From: CAVRQM01 sp965246915
Lineage (GTDB): Bacteria; Pseudomonadota; Alphaproteobacteria; Acetobacterales; Acetobacteraceae
Length of the DNA stretch: 64,000 nt
Direction: 5' to 3'
Assembly (NCBI GenBank): GCA_965246915.1
Contig: CBDFGB010000011.1
Coordinates: 62,001 to 126,000 of the forward strand
This document shows positions 8,548-16,768 of this stretch, piece by piece. Numbering within the stretch: the stretch's first letter is position 1; each line of letters opens with the position of its first letter. Made by a program: the position numbers and the translations under genes. The notes below the pieces were generated by a model that worked only from the letters and a program-made list of their open reading frames with translations, was not told the origin of the DNA and did no database searches.

Positions 8548-9381
8548 TCATCCACGCACCGCGCCCAGGGTGAGGCCGCGTACCAGGTGGCGCTGCACCA
8601 AAATGCCGAGAAGGATCGACGGAACGAGCGAGACCACCGCGAGGGCGCTGCTCTCACCGTATTGCGCGCCCTGGAAGCTCACGAACGAGCGGAACACAGT
8701 GGGCAGGGTGAAGGCATGCCGGCTGGTCAGGATCAGCCCGAAGAAGAACTCCGTCCAGACCGCGATGAATGCGAACACCGCCGCGGCGGCGATACCTGGG
8801 ACGGCGAGCGGCATGGCGATCCGCAAGAACGCCTGCCACCAGCCGCACCCGTCGACCCGTGCGGCATCCTCCAGCTCGCGCGGAAGCTGACGAAAGTAAG
8901 CATACATCATCCATACCGTAAGCGGCAGCGTCATGACCGTGTAGACCAGCACAAGGCCGATCTGCGTGTCGTAGAGGCCGTAGCCGCGATACAACAGGAA
9001 GATCGGCAGGCCGATGGCCACCGGCGGCAGAAAACGTTGCGACAGCACCCACATCGCGAGGTGTTTCCCGCCTGTTTGAAAGCGCGCTAGGCTATAGCCC
9101 ATCGGCGTTCCGAGAAGCACCGACAGCAAAGTCGTGCCGGACGCCACCGTGACGCTGTGCCACAAGCCCTCCAGCCCGCGATAGGCAAACAGGGCAGCGG
9201 TGTAGTGCACCAGCGTCGGATTGGCGGGAAACCAAACCGGCGGATCGGACAGATAGTCGTCCGACGGCTTGATCGACGTGATGACCACCCAATACAGCGG
9301 CAGCAAAACAAACACGACGAAGGCGCCGATCACCACGAAACGCAGCTCTACGGCCACGCGGCGTCGACGCACGATGCTCAT
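8548..9381 (-). CDS. Carbohydrate ABC transporter permease (MalG type)
   Basis: A 277-residue MalG-like inner-membrane permease with about six hydrophobic helices. The cytoplasmic coupling loop for the ATPase is visible as EDAARVDGCGWWQAF near the middle, matching the EAA motif of the binding-protein-dependent transport family. The start (MSIVRRRR) overlaps the stop of the MalF-like gene by four bases (ATGA). A much longer open frame upstream is only an antisense-like shadow across the MalF-like and binding-protein genes. It works with 9378-10328 and 10335-11981 as a second class of sugar importer. No matching MalK/UgpC-type ATPase gene lies anywhere in this window. Confidence 0.93.
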   Translation of the reverse strand: MSIVRRRRVAVELRFVVIGAFVVFVLLPLYWVVITSIKPSDDYLSDPPVWFPANPTLVHYTAALFAYRGLEGLWHSVTVASGTTLLSVLLGTPMGYSLARFQTGGKHLAMWVLSQRFLPPVAIGLPIFLLYRGYGLYDTQIGLVLVYTVMTLPLTVWMMYAYFRQLPRELEDAARVDGCGWWQAFLRIAMPLAVPGIAAAAVFAFIAVWTEFFFGLILTSRHAFTLPTVFRSFVSFQGAQYGESSALAVVSLVPSILLGILVQRHLVRGLTLGAVRG

Positions 9382-10328
9382 TGCGCCTGCTCGCTGCGCA
9401 GCAGGTGGCGCACCAGGAACGTGACCGCCGCCGCTGTCAGCAACAGAAAGAGCCAGCTTCCGGCGGTCGCTTCCGACAGATGGAAGTGCTGGAACCCCGT
9501 CTGATAGAGGAAGAACGAGGCGGTGTAGGTGCTGGTACCCGGACCGCCACCGGTCATCATGAAGATCACGTCGAACAATTTCACCGCATCCAATAGGCGG
9601 AAGGTCAGGGCCAGCAGCACCATCGGCACCAGCTGCGGCCACGTCACGTAGCGAAAAGCCTGCCAGGCGTTCACGCCATCGATCTGCGCGGCTTCGTAAG
9701 GCTCCGGCGGGATGGCCGACAGACCCGCCAGCAGAATAACGAACATGAACGGCGTCCACTGCCAAACGTCGGCCATCACCAATCCTACGAAGTTCCAAGG
9801 AAACGCGCTGAGCCAGTTGATGGTCACCGGATGGCCAAGCAGCAGTCCCAGAAGATAGTTCGTAGGTCCGAACGGACGCTGCAGCAGCAACGCCCAGAAT
9901 TGGCCGACGATCACCGGACTGATGAACAGCGGCACGATCAGGATGGATGTCACGATCCACCGGCCCCGGAAGGGCCGCTCCATCGCCAGAGCGAGCGCCA
10001 GTCCTAGCAGGAATTCGAGACAGACATTGATGCTCGACAGAACGATCGTGGTCAGCAGCGAGCTTCGCGCGACCGGGTTCGCGATGATGCGCTCGAAGTT
10101 GCGAAGGCCCACGAATTCGTGGCCGGGCACCAAGAAGTCGTAGTTCACAAACGACACCCAGAGAGAGTACAATAGGGGATAGATGGACAGGGCCAGTATC
10201 AGTAGCCCTGCCGGCGCGACCAATAGCCAGCCGATCCGGGCCTCCGCCCAGGACGCGAGCGTGGCGCGTCCGGCGGCGCGATGGCGCGTCGCCGAAGCAA
10301 GTCCAATCGTCTGGGCGGCGTCGCTCAT
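9378..10328 (-). CDS. Carbohydrate ABC transporter permease (MalF/UgpA type)
   Basis: A 316-residue MalF/UgpA-like permease with about six hydrophobic helices and the EAA coupling motif (EAAQIDGVNAWQAF) around residue 225. A short basic N-terminus precedes the first helix near residue 35. It partners the MalG-like permease downstream, with which it overlaps by four bases, and the large binding protein 6 bases upstream. This importer type normally carries di- or oligosaccharides, sugar alcohols or glycerol-phosphate. It must recruit an ATPase encoded elsewhere because none of the MalK type is present here. Confidence 0.93.
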   Translation of the reverse strand: MSDAAQTIGLASATRHRAAGRATLASWAEARIGWLLVAPAGLLILALSIYPLLYSLWVSFVNYDFLVPGHEFVGLRNFERIIANPVARSSLLTTIVLSSINVCLEFLLGLALALAMERPFRGRWIVTSILIVPLFISPVIVGQFWALLLQRPFGPTNYLLGLLLGHPVTINWLSAFPWNFVGLVMADVWQWTPFMFVILLAGLSAIPPEPYEAAQIDGVNAWQAFRYVTWPQLVPMVLLALTFRLLDAVKLFDVIFMMTGGGPGTSTYTASFFLYQTGFQHFHLSEATAGSWLFLLLTAAAVTFLVRHLLRSEQAQ

Positions 10329-10334
10329 TGCCGA

Positions 10335-11981
10335 TCAATTCGCGCGCACGGCCATTCCAAGCGAAGCGATCGTGTGATTGGCATAGCTGCCGGGCAATTT
10401 CAGGAATTGCTGATAGGCGGCGCGCTGCGACTCCAAGCCGATCTTGTCGGTTATGCCGTTCCACTCCGTCGCCGCCCTCGTCAATGCCTCGCGCGGATCC
10501 GTTCCGGCCCAGACCGACGTGCACATTTGATCCAGGATCAGCGCGTAGTCCTGCCAGCCTGGCATGATCATGTCGACCACGCCGGTGTTCGCGGCATCGG
10601 CAAGCGTGGACAGATAGTCCTTCGCCGCCGGCCACAGCGCGCGATACTCTGGAGAGTTGAAGTGCGACATCCGATACGGATCGCGCAACGTGTAAGGCAG
10701 CATGACGCGGACCAGCGAGACGGGCGGTGACGTCACCCACTGCATGAAGAGATACGCCGCCTCGGGATTCGCGGAATCGGCCGCCAGTGCCTTGACATAC
10801 CCAGACGCCATCTCGCCGTTGCCGCCGGGCATGACCGCGTAGCCGACCTTGCCGGCGATCGAAGACTGCGGAACGAAATTGATCGCCTTGGCGCGCTGCG
10901 AATAGTTCTCGCTCATCCGTCCGGTGGGCGGCCAGGAATACAGCATGGCCGCTTTGCCCTGCAGCCACGCGGCCCACGCCGCCACGGCGTCGAGGTCATC
11001 GTTGCCAGGAAGTGACGCCTTGTTTGCCGTCAGCATCTGCCTCAATGTCGTGACGCCGGCGTCGGTCGCGAGCTGTGCCTGCATCGTCGCCTCGTCGAAG
11101 AACACGCCGCCATTGGCGCGGAACTGCTGCAGGAAGCTGAACTGGTTCCCCGGGCTGCCGGCCTTGCGGAAATGCACGGCTCCATACACGGTGGGCGCCA
11201 TCTGATCGGTGATGAACTGCGCGGTTTCGGCGTACTCGTCCCAGCCTTGCGGTACCCGCAGGTCACGGTTGTGTTTCGCTTTGTAGGCGGCCCGCAACTT
11301 GGGGTCGTCGAACACGTCGCGACGGAAATACAGGACGAACTGATCGCCGTCGTCGAAGATGCCCCAGCGCTTGCCCTTGTAGGTCGGGAGTGACTTGTAG
11401 AGCGGATGGAAATCCTCGAGGTCTGCTTTGTTCATATATTTGTCGACGTAGTCGTCGATTGGGGCGATCACACCGCCGTCGGCCAGCGACGGAATCCATG
11501 CCGGCTCGATCTCCAGTATATCGTATGCGCCGGACTGCGCGATATGCTCGGCGATCGGTTTGGCGTACTGGTCCGGATGCGACAGTTCGACCACGTTGGA
11601 GGTCGCGCCGGTGAGCTGCTGCCAGAGCGGGCCGGAGAAATTCCGCGGCTCCAGCGCCTGCAAACCGGCCTCGTAGGTCATGCCCAGGTTGACGTTGCCC
11701 AGCGTCTTCGCAGCCTGGACGGCGCGGTAGGCGGAACCGTCCTGCGGTCCCTCGGTGGAGGCGCGCATCGCGGCCGCCTGCGCCCGGCCGAGTGGCGTAT
11801 CGGATGCCGCCAACTCGACGTCGGCGCGAGCGACGCCGCCTGTCGCCATTCCGCCGAGCGCCGCGGCGCCGGACGCCACCAGCAATTGTCGCAGCACCGC
11901 GCGACGCGACCGGTCGCCACGCAGCCAGCAATCCAGCTCCTGGCCCAGCGCGTGATCTATTCGGATGTTATCATTGCTCAT
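10335..11981 (-). CDS. Extracellular solute-binding protein family 1 (carbohydrate importer)
   Basis: A 548-residue solute-binding protein, large for the family (usually 420-450), with an N-terminal extension of about 35 residues before a twin-arginine-type signal (RSRRAVLRQLLVASG). The mature part has the maltose-binding-type fold: QLTGATSNVVEL, YDILEIEPAWIPSLADGG and DFHPLYKSLPTYKGKRWGIF stretches are typical of family 1 binding proteins. The start MSNDNIR is preceded by an AGGAGGGA ribosome-binding site. Export as a folded protein by Tat, possibly still membrane-anchored because of the extension, is inferred. It feeds the MalF/MalG-like pair directly downstream. The substrate is not determinable from sequence. 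Confidence 0.92.
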   Translation of the reverse strand: MSNDNIRIDHALGQELDCWLRGDRSRRAVLRQLLVASGAAALGGMATGGVARADVELAASDTPLGRAQAAAMRASTEGPQDGSAYRAVQAAKTLGNVNLGMTYEAGLQALEPRNFSGPLWQQLTGATSNVVELSHPDQYAKPIAEHIAQSGAYDILEIEPAWIPSLADGGVIAPIDDYVDKYMNKADLEDFHPLYKSLPTYKGKRWGIFDDGDQFVLYFRRDVFDDPKLRAAYKAKHNRDLRVPQGWDEYAETAQFITDQMAPTVYGAVHFRKAGSPGNQFSFLQQFRANGGVFFDEATMQAQLATDAGVTTLRQMLTANKASLPGNDDLDAVAAWAAWLQGKAAMLYSWPPTGRMSENYSQRAKAINFVPQSSIAGKVGYAVMPGGNGEMASGYVKALAADSANPEAAYLFMQWVTSPPVSLVRVMLPYTLRDPYRMSHFNSPEYRALWPAAKDYLSTLADAANTGVVDMIMPGWQDYALILDQMCTSVWAGTDPREALTRAATEWNGITDKIGLESQRAAYQQFLKLPGSYANHTIASLGMAVRAN

Positions 11982-12033
11982 CTCGTATTCCCTCCTCCTG
12001 GCCTCTGACGGGCCTTCTCGCGATTTGACTGAG

Positions 12034-12840
12034 TTAGCCTCCGGCTTGTCTGCGGTTCTCGTGCGGCACCGCAGCGTCGCGCATCGCACCAACGCCGCGC
12101 GCCAGCGCGGCCTGATACAACATACTATCGAGTCCGTAGGCCATCATGCGAAACCCGTGGTTCAGGTAGTCGCGCGCCCAGGTCTCGTCGGTCGCCATGA
12201 AGCCGGCCGTCTTGCCATGCTTGTCCGTCGCCGCGACGATGTCGCGGACGGCCCGAAGGTATCGCGGATCGTCGAATTGCGCCGGTATGCCCATGAAGTT
12301 GGTCAGGTCGAAATGGCCCAGCCACAGAACATCTACGCCGTCGACGGCCGCGATGGCGTCGGCTGCCTCGGCCCCGCGCGGCGTCTCGATCTGCACGATG
12401 ACCTGGGTGCGCCGGCGCGCGGCGGCGATCTTGTCGGCCACCGCGCCCGCCTGGTAGTCATCATGCGCGACGCCGAACGCGGCACCCCGCACGCCGACCG
12501 GGGGGTAGTGAGCGAACCGCACGATGTCGCGTGCCTGCTCCACGCTTTCGACCATCGGCACCATGATGCACATCGCGCCGGCGTCGAGGCAGTTGGCGAT
12601 GAAGTGATATTGCGTCGCTGGAACGCGCACGCCAGGCACAAGTCCGAGACCTCGGCAGGCGGCGATCTGAGCCTTTACCGTTTCTATGCTGATCCCGCTA
12701 TGCTCCATGTCAAAAAGCACGAATTCAGCCCCCGCCGCGTGGGCGATCTGCGGCATGCCGGGCGAGAAGAACTCGAAAATCATCGCGCCGAAGGCGTGGC
12801 CGCCTTCCACCAATGTTTGCTTGACCGGATTTTCACGCAT
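12034..12840 (-). CDS. HpcH/HpaI family 2-keto-3-deoxy sugar acid aldolase
   Basis: A 268-residue TIM-barrel class II aldolase of the HpcH/HpaI family, which cleaves 2-keto-3-deoxy acids to pyruvate plus an aldehyde using a divalent metal. Family hallmarks are the FVLFDMEHSGIS segment (about residues 40-51), the active-site arginine in PGVRVP (about 71-76), the metal-binding glutamate in VPMVES (about 95-100) and PRGAEAADAI later on. The length is normal. It can supply the last step of a non-phosphorylative sugar pathway whose dehydratase is encoded at 28702-29871, giving pyruvate plus glycolaldehyde or lactaldehyde. It lies in the minus-strand run between the ABM monooxygenase and the MalEFG-like importer. 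Confidence 0.9.
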   Translation of the reverse strand: MRENPVKQTLVEGGHAFGAMIFEFFSPGMPQIAHAAGAEFVLFDMEHSGISIETVKAQIAACRGLGLVPGVRVPATQYHFIANCLDAGAMCIMVPMVESVEQARDIVRFAHYPPVGVRGAAFGVAHDDYQAGAVADKIAAARRRTQVIVQIETPRGAEAADAIAAVDGVDVLWLGHFDLTNFMGIPAQFDDPRYLRAVRDIVAATDKHGKTAGFMATDETWARDYLNHGFRMMAYGLDSMLYQAALARGVGAMRDAAVPHENRRQAGG

Positions 12841-12858
12841 GATGATAGCCCCCCGAAC

Positions 12859-13179
12859 TCAGACGGTTTTCGCGTTCTCATGCAGATTGAAGCGGCGGAC
12901 GACTTGGCCGACGACCAGCCCGGCTGCAGCGTCCTGGAACGCCTTGAAGTGCGCTGTCTGCAGATGCGCCTCGAACGCGGCCGGATTGCGGTAGATCTCA
13001 TACAGCACGATCCGCTCCTGGCCACCCGATGACGTCTCCGGAGATAGCACGTCGAAACGACGGCATCCCGGCTCGTCGAGCACCGAGGCGGACGCGTTGG
13101 CGCGGACCAAGCGCATGAATTCGTCGACGCGGCCCTGCTTGAGGTCGAACTCGACGACGACCACGAAACCATCCGTCAT
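12859..13179 (-). CDS. Putative quinol monooxygenase, ABM domain
   Basis: A 106-residue single-domain protein of the antibiotic biosynthesis monooxygenase (ABM, YgiN-like) family: a ferredoxin-like alpha/beta barrel with VVVEFDLKQGRVDEF at the start, the DEPGCRRFDVL core and a HLQTAHFKAF helix containing the conserved His. Such proteins act as cofactor-free monooxygenases, as isomerases (LsrG type) or as mutarotase-like accessory proteins. The start MTDGF overlaps the stop of the upstream FadR-family gene (ATGA). Its place between a regulator and an aldolase suggests a helper role in sugar acid breakdown, but the reaction is unknown. Confidence 0.85.
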   Translation of the reverse strand: MTDGFVVVVEFDLKQGRVDEFMRLVRANASASVLDEPGCRRFDVLSPETSSGGQERIVLYEIYRNPAAFEAHLQTAHFKAFQDAAAGLVVGQVVRRFNLHENAKTV

Positions 13180-13892
13180 GCCGGCTCTCCCATCTCGCGG
13201 GCCCGCCAATACAGTTGCGCGACCTCGTCCAGGTGCCCGGCCATCTCGCGTTCGGCGGCCGCCGGATCGCCGGCCGCGACCGCCTCGAAGATACGCCGGT
13301 GACTGGTCGCCGCATGCTGCTCCGCGCCGGGCTCGCGCAAAGTGGTCCGACGCTGTTCGGTCAGCCAGCCGATCATTGCCTGATGCATCGCCGTGAAGAT
13401 CGGGCTGCGCGACAATTCGGCGAAGACGTAGTGGAAGGCCACGTCTGTACGCTCGAATTTTTGTAGGTCTCCGCGCGCGGCTTCGTTGTCGACGAGCGCG
13501 GCATGAAGGCGGTCGATCTCGGCCGGCCCGGCCATTTCGGCGGCCTGCCGGACCAGCGCGATTTCCAACAGTCGCCTTGCGTCCTGCAGATGCCGCACGC
13601 CGTCCGGATCGGCCAACCAGTGACGCACGGCGGGATCGAGGCCTGCCACCATGTTGCGGGCCGTCGGCCGGGCAACGCGGGCGCGCTCGCCACCGCTGAT
13701 GGCGATCAATCCGGCCTGTTCAAGGCGCAGCAAGGCCTCGCGGATCGCGGGGCGACCGACGCCATAGCGCTCCATCAGCTCGCGCTCCGCGGGCAAAAAA
13801 TCGCCGACCTGCAGCACCCCCGTCAGGATCAGCTCCTGCAGACGCTCGGCAACCTCGTGAAACAGCTTCCGCCGCTGGATCAGCTCGCTCAT
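13176..13892 (-). CDS. FadR/GntR-family transcriptional regulator (FCD domain)
   Basis: A 238-residue regulator with an N-terminal winged-helix GntR domain (residues 5-75: LQELILTGVLQVGDFLPAER, then the recognition region RPAIREALLRLE) and an all-helical FCD ligand domain (residues 90-225). The FCD metal site residues are suggested by the conserved D in ERTDVAFHY and by HRRIFEAV. FadR/FCD proteins usually repress sugar-acid operons and release DNA on binding the substrate or a pathway acid. It starts the sub-operon regulator-ABM-aldolase-importer, and probably controls it. Its own operator was not identified; the 99-base gap upstream is the likely place. Confidence 0.92.
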   Translation of the reverse strand: MSELIQRRKLFHEVAERLQELILTGVLQVGDFLPAERELMERYGVGRPAIREALLRLEQAGLIAISGGERARVARPTARNMVAGLDPAVRHWLADPDGVRHLQDARRLLEIALVRQAAEMAGPAEIDRLHAALVDNEAARGDLQKFERTDVAFHYVFAELSRSPIFTAMHQAMIGWLTEQRRTTLREPGAEQHAATSHRRIFEAVAAGDPAAAEREMAGHLDEVAQLYWRAREMGEPA

Positions 13893-13991
13893 AGGCGGTC
13901 AGAGGACCGGTGAACCGTTCATCCCGTCAACCTGTCATGCCAGCCTCGTGATGGGAAGAGGCAAGGGTGTGGAGTTCATCCGACCGAGCGT

Positions 13992-14840
13992 TCAGGCCCG
14001 GCGTGCCTCGACGATCGCGAGGACGAGGCCCATGGCGAGCGCGAAGGTGGCAGCCACGGAGCGGAAACCGGCGTGGCTGGTTTCCACCACCTCGACATAG
14101 GTATCGGAATGACGCAGCAATGGGCTGAAGGTGCTGTCGGTGATTGACACGATTCGTGCCTGCCGCTCGTGCGCGGCGGTGACCAGATCCGGCGTGATCG
14201 AGTTGTATGGACTGAAGCTGATCGCCAACACGACATCCTGCGCGCCGAGGCAGGCCACATGGTCGAACGCCATCGAGCCGATATTGTCGACCAGCACGTT
14301 GCGGATGCCGAATTGCGACATCGTGAGCGACAGATAGACGGCGACCGGAAAGGCTCGCTTGCTGCCGATCACGTGAATGCATCCGGCCAGTGCCAGAGCG
14401 CGTGCCACCGAATCGAACCGTGCCGCGTCGAAGTCGCTTTCCAAACGCATCAGCGAGGCGCGCGCTGCGGCGATCAGGCCCGAGACGGCTGTCGGACCGC
14501 TGCTCTCCGCGCCGGCTTCGCTGCTGGATGACCATGCGGCCTTGGCATGGTCTTTGAAGAGTGCTTGCAGTTCCGAGAATCCGGTGTAGCCGAAGACTTG
14601 CGCGAATCGCACCAGCGCCGAGGGCTGGACGCCCATCTGCCCGGCGACGCTGGAGATCGAGCCGAGGGCCACGTCGTGCGGATGCTGCCACAGGAAAATC
14701 GCAACTTGCCGCAGCCGCTTCGGCAGTTTTCGCGTCCCCGACGACAGCACCGCGCGTAACTCTTCGTAGGTTCTTGGGGTTACGTGGCCCAGCGCATCTT
14801 GTCCTCGAGGCTCCAGCTTGGTCGGGCGCGGGGCGGTCAC
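13992..14840 (-). CDS. RpiR/MurR-family transcriptional regulator with SIS domain
   Basis: A 282-residue regulator with an N-terminal helix-turn-helix of the RpiR type (residues 20-95: TYEELRAVLSS, then SISSVAGQMGVQPSALVRFAQ) and a C-terminal SIS sugar-isomerase-like domain (about 125-255, with IHVIGSKRAFPVAVYL and QDVVLAISFSPYNS) that senses phosphosugars or related ligands. The GTG start overlaps the upstream permease stop by four bases, so it is co-expressed with importer B. It is a good candidate to bind the inverted repeat at 20782-20803, upstream of the isomerase gene that leads the importer B gene run; this is an inference. The length is normal for the family. Confidence 0.93.
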   Translation of the reverse strand: MTAPRPTKLEPRGQDALGHVTPRTYEELRAVLSSGTRKLPKRLRQVAIFLWQHPHDVALGSISSVAGQMGVQPSALVRFAQVFGYTGFSELQALFKDHAKAAWSSSSEAGAESSGPTAVSGLIAAARASLMRLESDFDAARFDSVARALALAGCIHVIGSKRAFPVAVYLSLTMSQFGIRNVLVDNIGSMAFDHVACLGAQDVVLAISFSPYNSITPDLVTAAHERQARIVSITDSTFSPLLRHSDTYVEVVETSHAGFRSVAATFALAMGLVLAIVEARRA

Positions 14841-15793
14841 GTCCGCAGGGCCCTTTCGCGGCCATAGGCGACCATGAACAGCAGCAGCGTCGCGCCGAAG
14901 ATGATCTGCCGCTGCGACGGACTGACATCGAGCGTCGTCAGCAGAGCCGTGAGGAACGTAAGGAAGACCGCTCCCGCCACGGTTCCGAAATAGCCGCCTC
15001 GACCGCCTGCGAGCGACGTGCCGCCGATGACGACCGCGATGACCGAGGGCAGCACGTATTGCTCCCCCGCGCCGACGAACACCGTGCCCGTGTAGCCAAG
15101 CAAGGCCAGACCCGCCAACGCCGCGAGTGCGCCGGCGAGGCCATACGCGGCGACCCGGACTGACGCCACGCGAACGCCCGACAGTGCTGCGGCGACATCA
15201 TTGGTACCAACCGCGTACAAGTTGAATCCGAACCGTGTCGCCCGCAGCAGACCATTCATCAGCAGCATGAGCGCCGCCCAGACATACAGGATGCCCGGCA
15301 CGCCCAGCAGCAGCGGATGCGAGACAAGCGCCGCCAGAACGGGCGATGCGGACCCTGACGTTTGGCCCTGCGTCAGCACGACCAACAGGCCGGCGATGAC
15401 GCCCGCCATGCCGAGCGTCATGACCAAGGGCGGGATGCGCAGGAACGTGACGCCCATTCCGTTGAGCACGCCGACGATCGCGCCCGACGCGAGCGCCGCG
15501 AGCAACCCGGGGAGCGCGAGGGCGTCCTGTCCGCCCATCACGTTGCCGCCGATGAGCGCCGCGAGCGACATGACGCTGCCGATCGATAGATCGATGCCTT
15601 CGCGTCCGGAGATCACCACCAGCGTCTGTCCCGCGGCGACCAAGGCCAGGATCGCCGCCACCGTCAGTTGGCGTGCCAGCTGCGCGGGGGCGGCAAAGCC
15701 CGGCGCGATCGCGGCGCCCACGACGATGACCAGCACCGATCCGAACGCCGCCGCGAGCGCCGGTTCGGCCAGCGCGGCGCGCAGCCGACGCAT
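14837..15793 (-). CDS. Sugar ABC transporter permease (RbsC type), importer B, second
   Basis: A 318-residue RbsC-type permease with many hydrophobic helices and the marker SGREGIDLSIGSVM near residue 70. The C-terminal GGTSLAGGRGGYFG block is typical of the family. The start MRRLRAAL overlaps the stop of the other permease by four bases; the longer upstream frame is a shadow of that gene. It is one half of the two-permease channel of importer B (14837-19279) together with the 15793-16737 protein, and is coupled to the RpiR regulator by another four-base overlap. Confidence 0.92.
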   Translation of the reverse strand: MRRLRAALAEPALAAAFGSVLVIVVGAAIAPGFAAPAQLARQLTVAAILALVAAGQTLVVISGREGIDLSIGSVMSLAALIGGNVMGGQDALALPGLLAALASGAIVGVLNGMGVTFLRIPPLVMTLGMAGVIAGLLVVLTQGQTSGSASPVLAALVSHPLLLGVPGILYVWAALMLLMNGLLRATRFGFNLYAVGTNDVAAALSGVRVASVRVAAYGLAGALAALAGLALLGYTGTVFVGAGEQYVLPSVIAVVIGGTSLAGGRGGYFGTVAGAVFLTFLTALLTTLDVSPSQRQIIFGATLLLFMVAYGRERALRT

Positions 15794-16737
15794 CACGGCC
15801 GCCGCGCCACGAACACGCCGGTCGCTAGGGCGATCAGCACGATCAGCGCCTGGACGATCGTCTGATACTGATAGTCGATACTCGAGAAAAAGATGACGTT
15901 GTTGATGAGGCCGAGGCTGGCGGCCCCGAGCATACCGCCCACCACGCCGCCCCACCCGCCGGTCAGCGCGGTGCCGCCGAGCACGACGGCGCTGACCGAG
16001 CCCAGGGTAAAGGCCTGGCCCATCAGCGGATCGCCCGCGCCGGTGACGCCGAGAATCAGCAGGGCGGCGACCGCCGCGAGGCAGCCCGCGATAGCATGGC
16101 TCACGATCCGGATCCGCGCGACGCCGAGCCCCGACTGGAACGCCGCCTGCGCGTTGCCGCCGACCGCCATGAGATGCGTATAGAACCGGGTCCGCCGGAT
16201 CGCCGCGACAGCCGCCAGCAACGCCAGCAGCACCAGCAGCGGGGCGGGAACGCCAAGCACATCCCCGCCATAGGTCTCGTAGTAGACGTCTGGAAGGCTG
16301 CCGCCCGCCTGCGGCAGCACGAGAAGCGCGAGGCCGCCGACCATGATGGTCGTCGCGAACGTGGCGATGATCGGTTGCAGCCGCAGCACGCCGATCAGCA
16401 CGCCGTTCGCAGCGCCCACCGCCACCCCCGCCAGCAGACCGGCCGCGAGGCCCAGCGCGATCGCGCCGGGTCCGCCGCCATTGCCCTCGACCAGCCGCAC
16501 GACGATGACGTTGACGAGGCTGACGATCGCTCCGAGCGACAAATCGACGCTGCCGCCGAGTACGACATAGGTCTGGCCCGCCGCGATGACGATCAGCGGC
16601 AGGAACGCGGTCAAGTTCGATGTCATGACGGACGGGCTCAGGAAGCCTGGCTGCAGCGCCAGGTTGATCGCGGACAGCGCCACGAACAGCAGGACAGCCA
16701 ATGCGAACGGGACCTTTCGGAGTCTGGCGAGGGCCAT
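15793..16737 (-). CDS. Sugar ABC transporter permease (RbsC type), importer B, first
   Basis: A 314-residue RbsC-type permease. After a short basic N-terminus (MALARLRK) the hydrophobic helices begin, with the marker VLGGSVDLSLGAI about residue 65 and the GGTALTGGWGGVVGG block near the C-terminus. It lies 31 bases downstream of the ATPase gene. With the protein encoded just downstream it forms the membrane channel of importer B. The two permeases of importer B differ clearly in sequence, so the channel is presumably a heterodimer. Confidence 0.92.
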   Translation of the reverse strand: MALARLRKVPFALAVLLFVALSAINLALQPGFLSPSVMTSNLTAFLPLIVIAAGQTYVVLGGSVDLSLGAIVSLVNVIVVRLVEGNGGGPGAIALGLAAGLLAGVAVGAANGVLIGVLRLQPIIATFATTIMVGGLALLVLPQAGGSLPDVYYETYGGDVLGVPAPLLVLLALLAAVAAIRRTRFYTHLMAVGGNAQAAFQSGLGVARIRIVSHAIAGCLAAVAALLILGVTGAGDPLMGQAFTLGSVSAVVLGGTALTGGWGGVVGGMLGAASLGLINNVIFFSSIDYQYQTIVQALIVLIALATGVFVARRP

Positions 16738-16768
16738 GACACGTGGTGGTGGTGCGAGGCCCGCCACC

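Noticed and set aside
9382..10977. Upstream extension of the MalG-like permease frame to about 809 codons
   Set aside because: The extension overlaps the MalF-like and binding-protein genes and has shadow composition; ATG 9381 with an ATGA overlap is the natural start.
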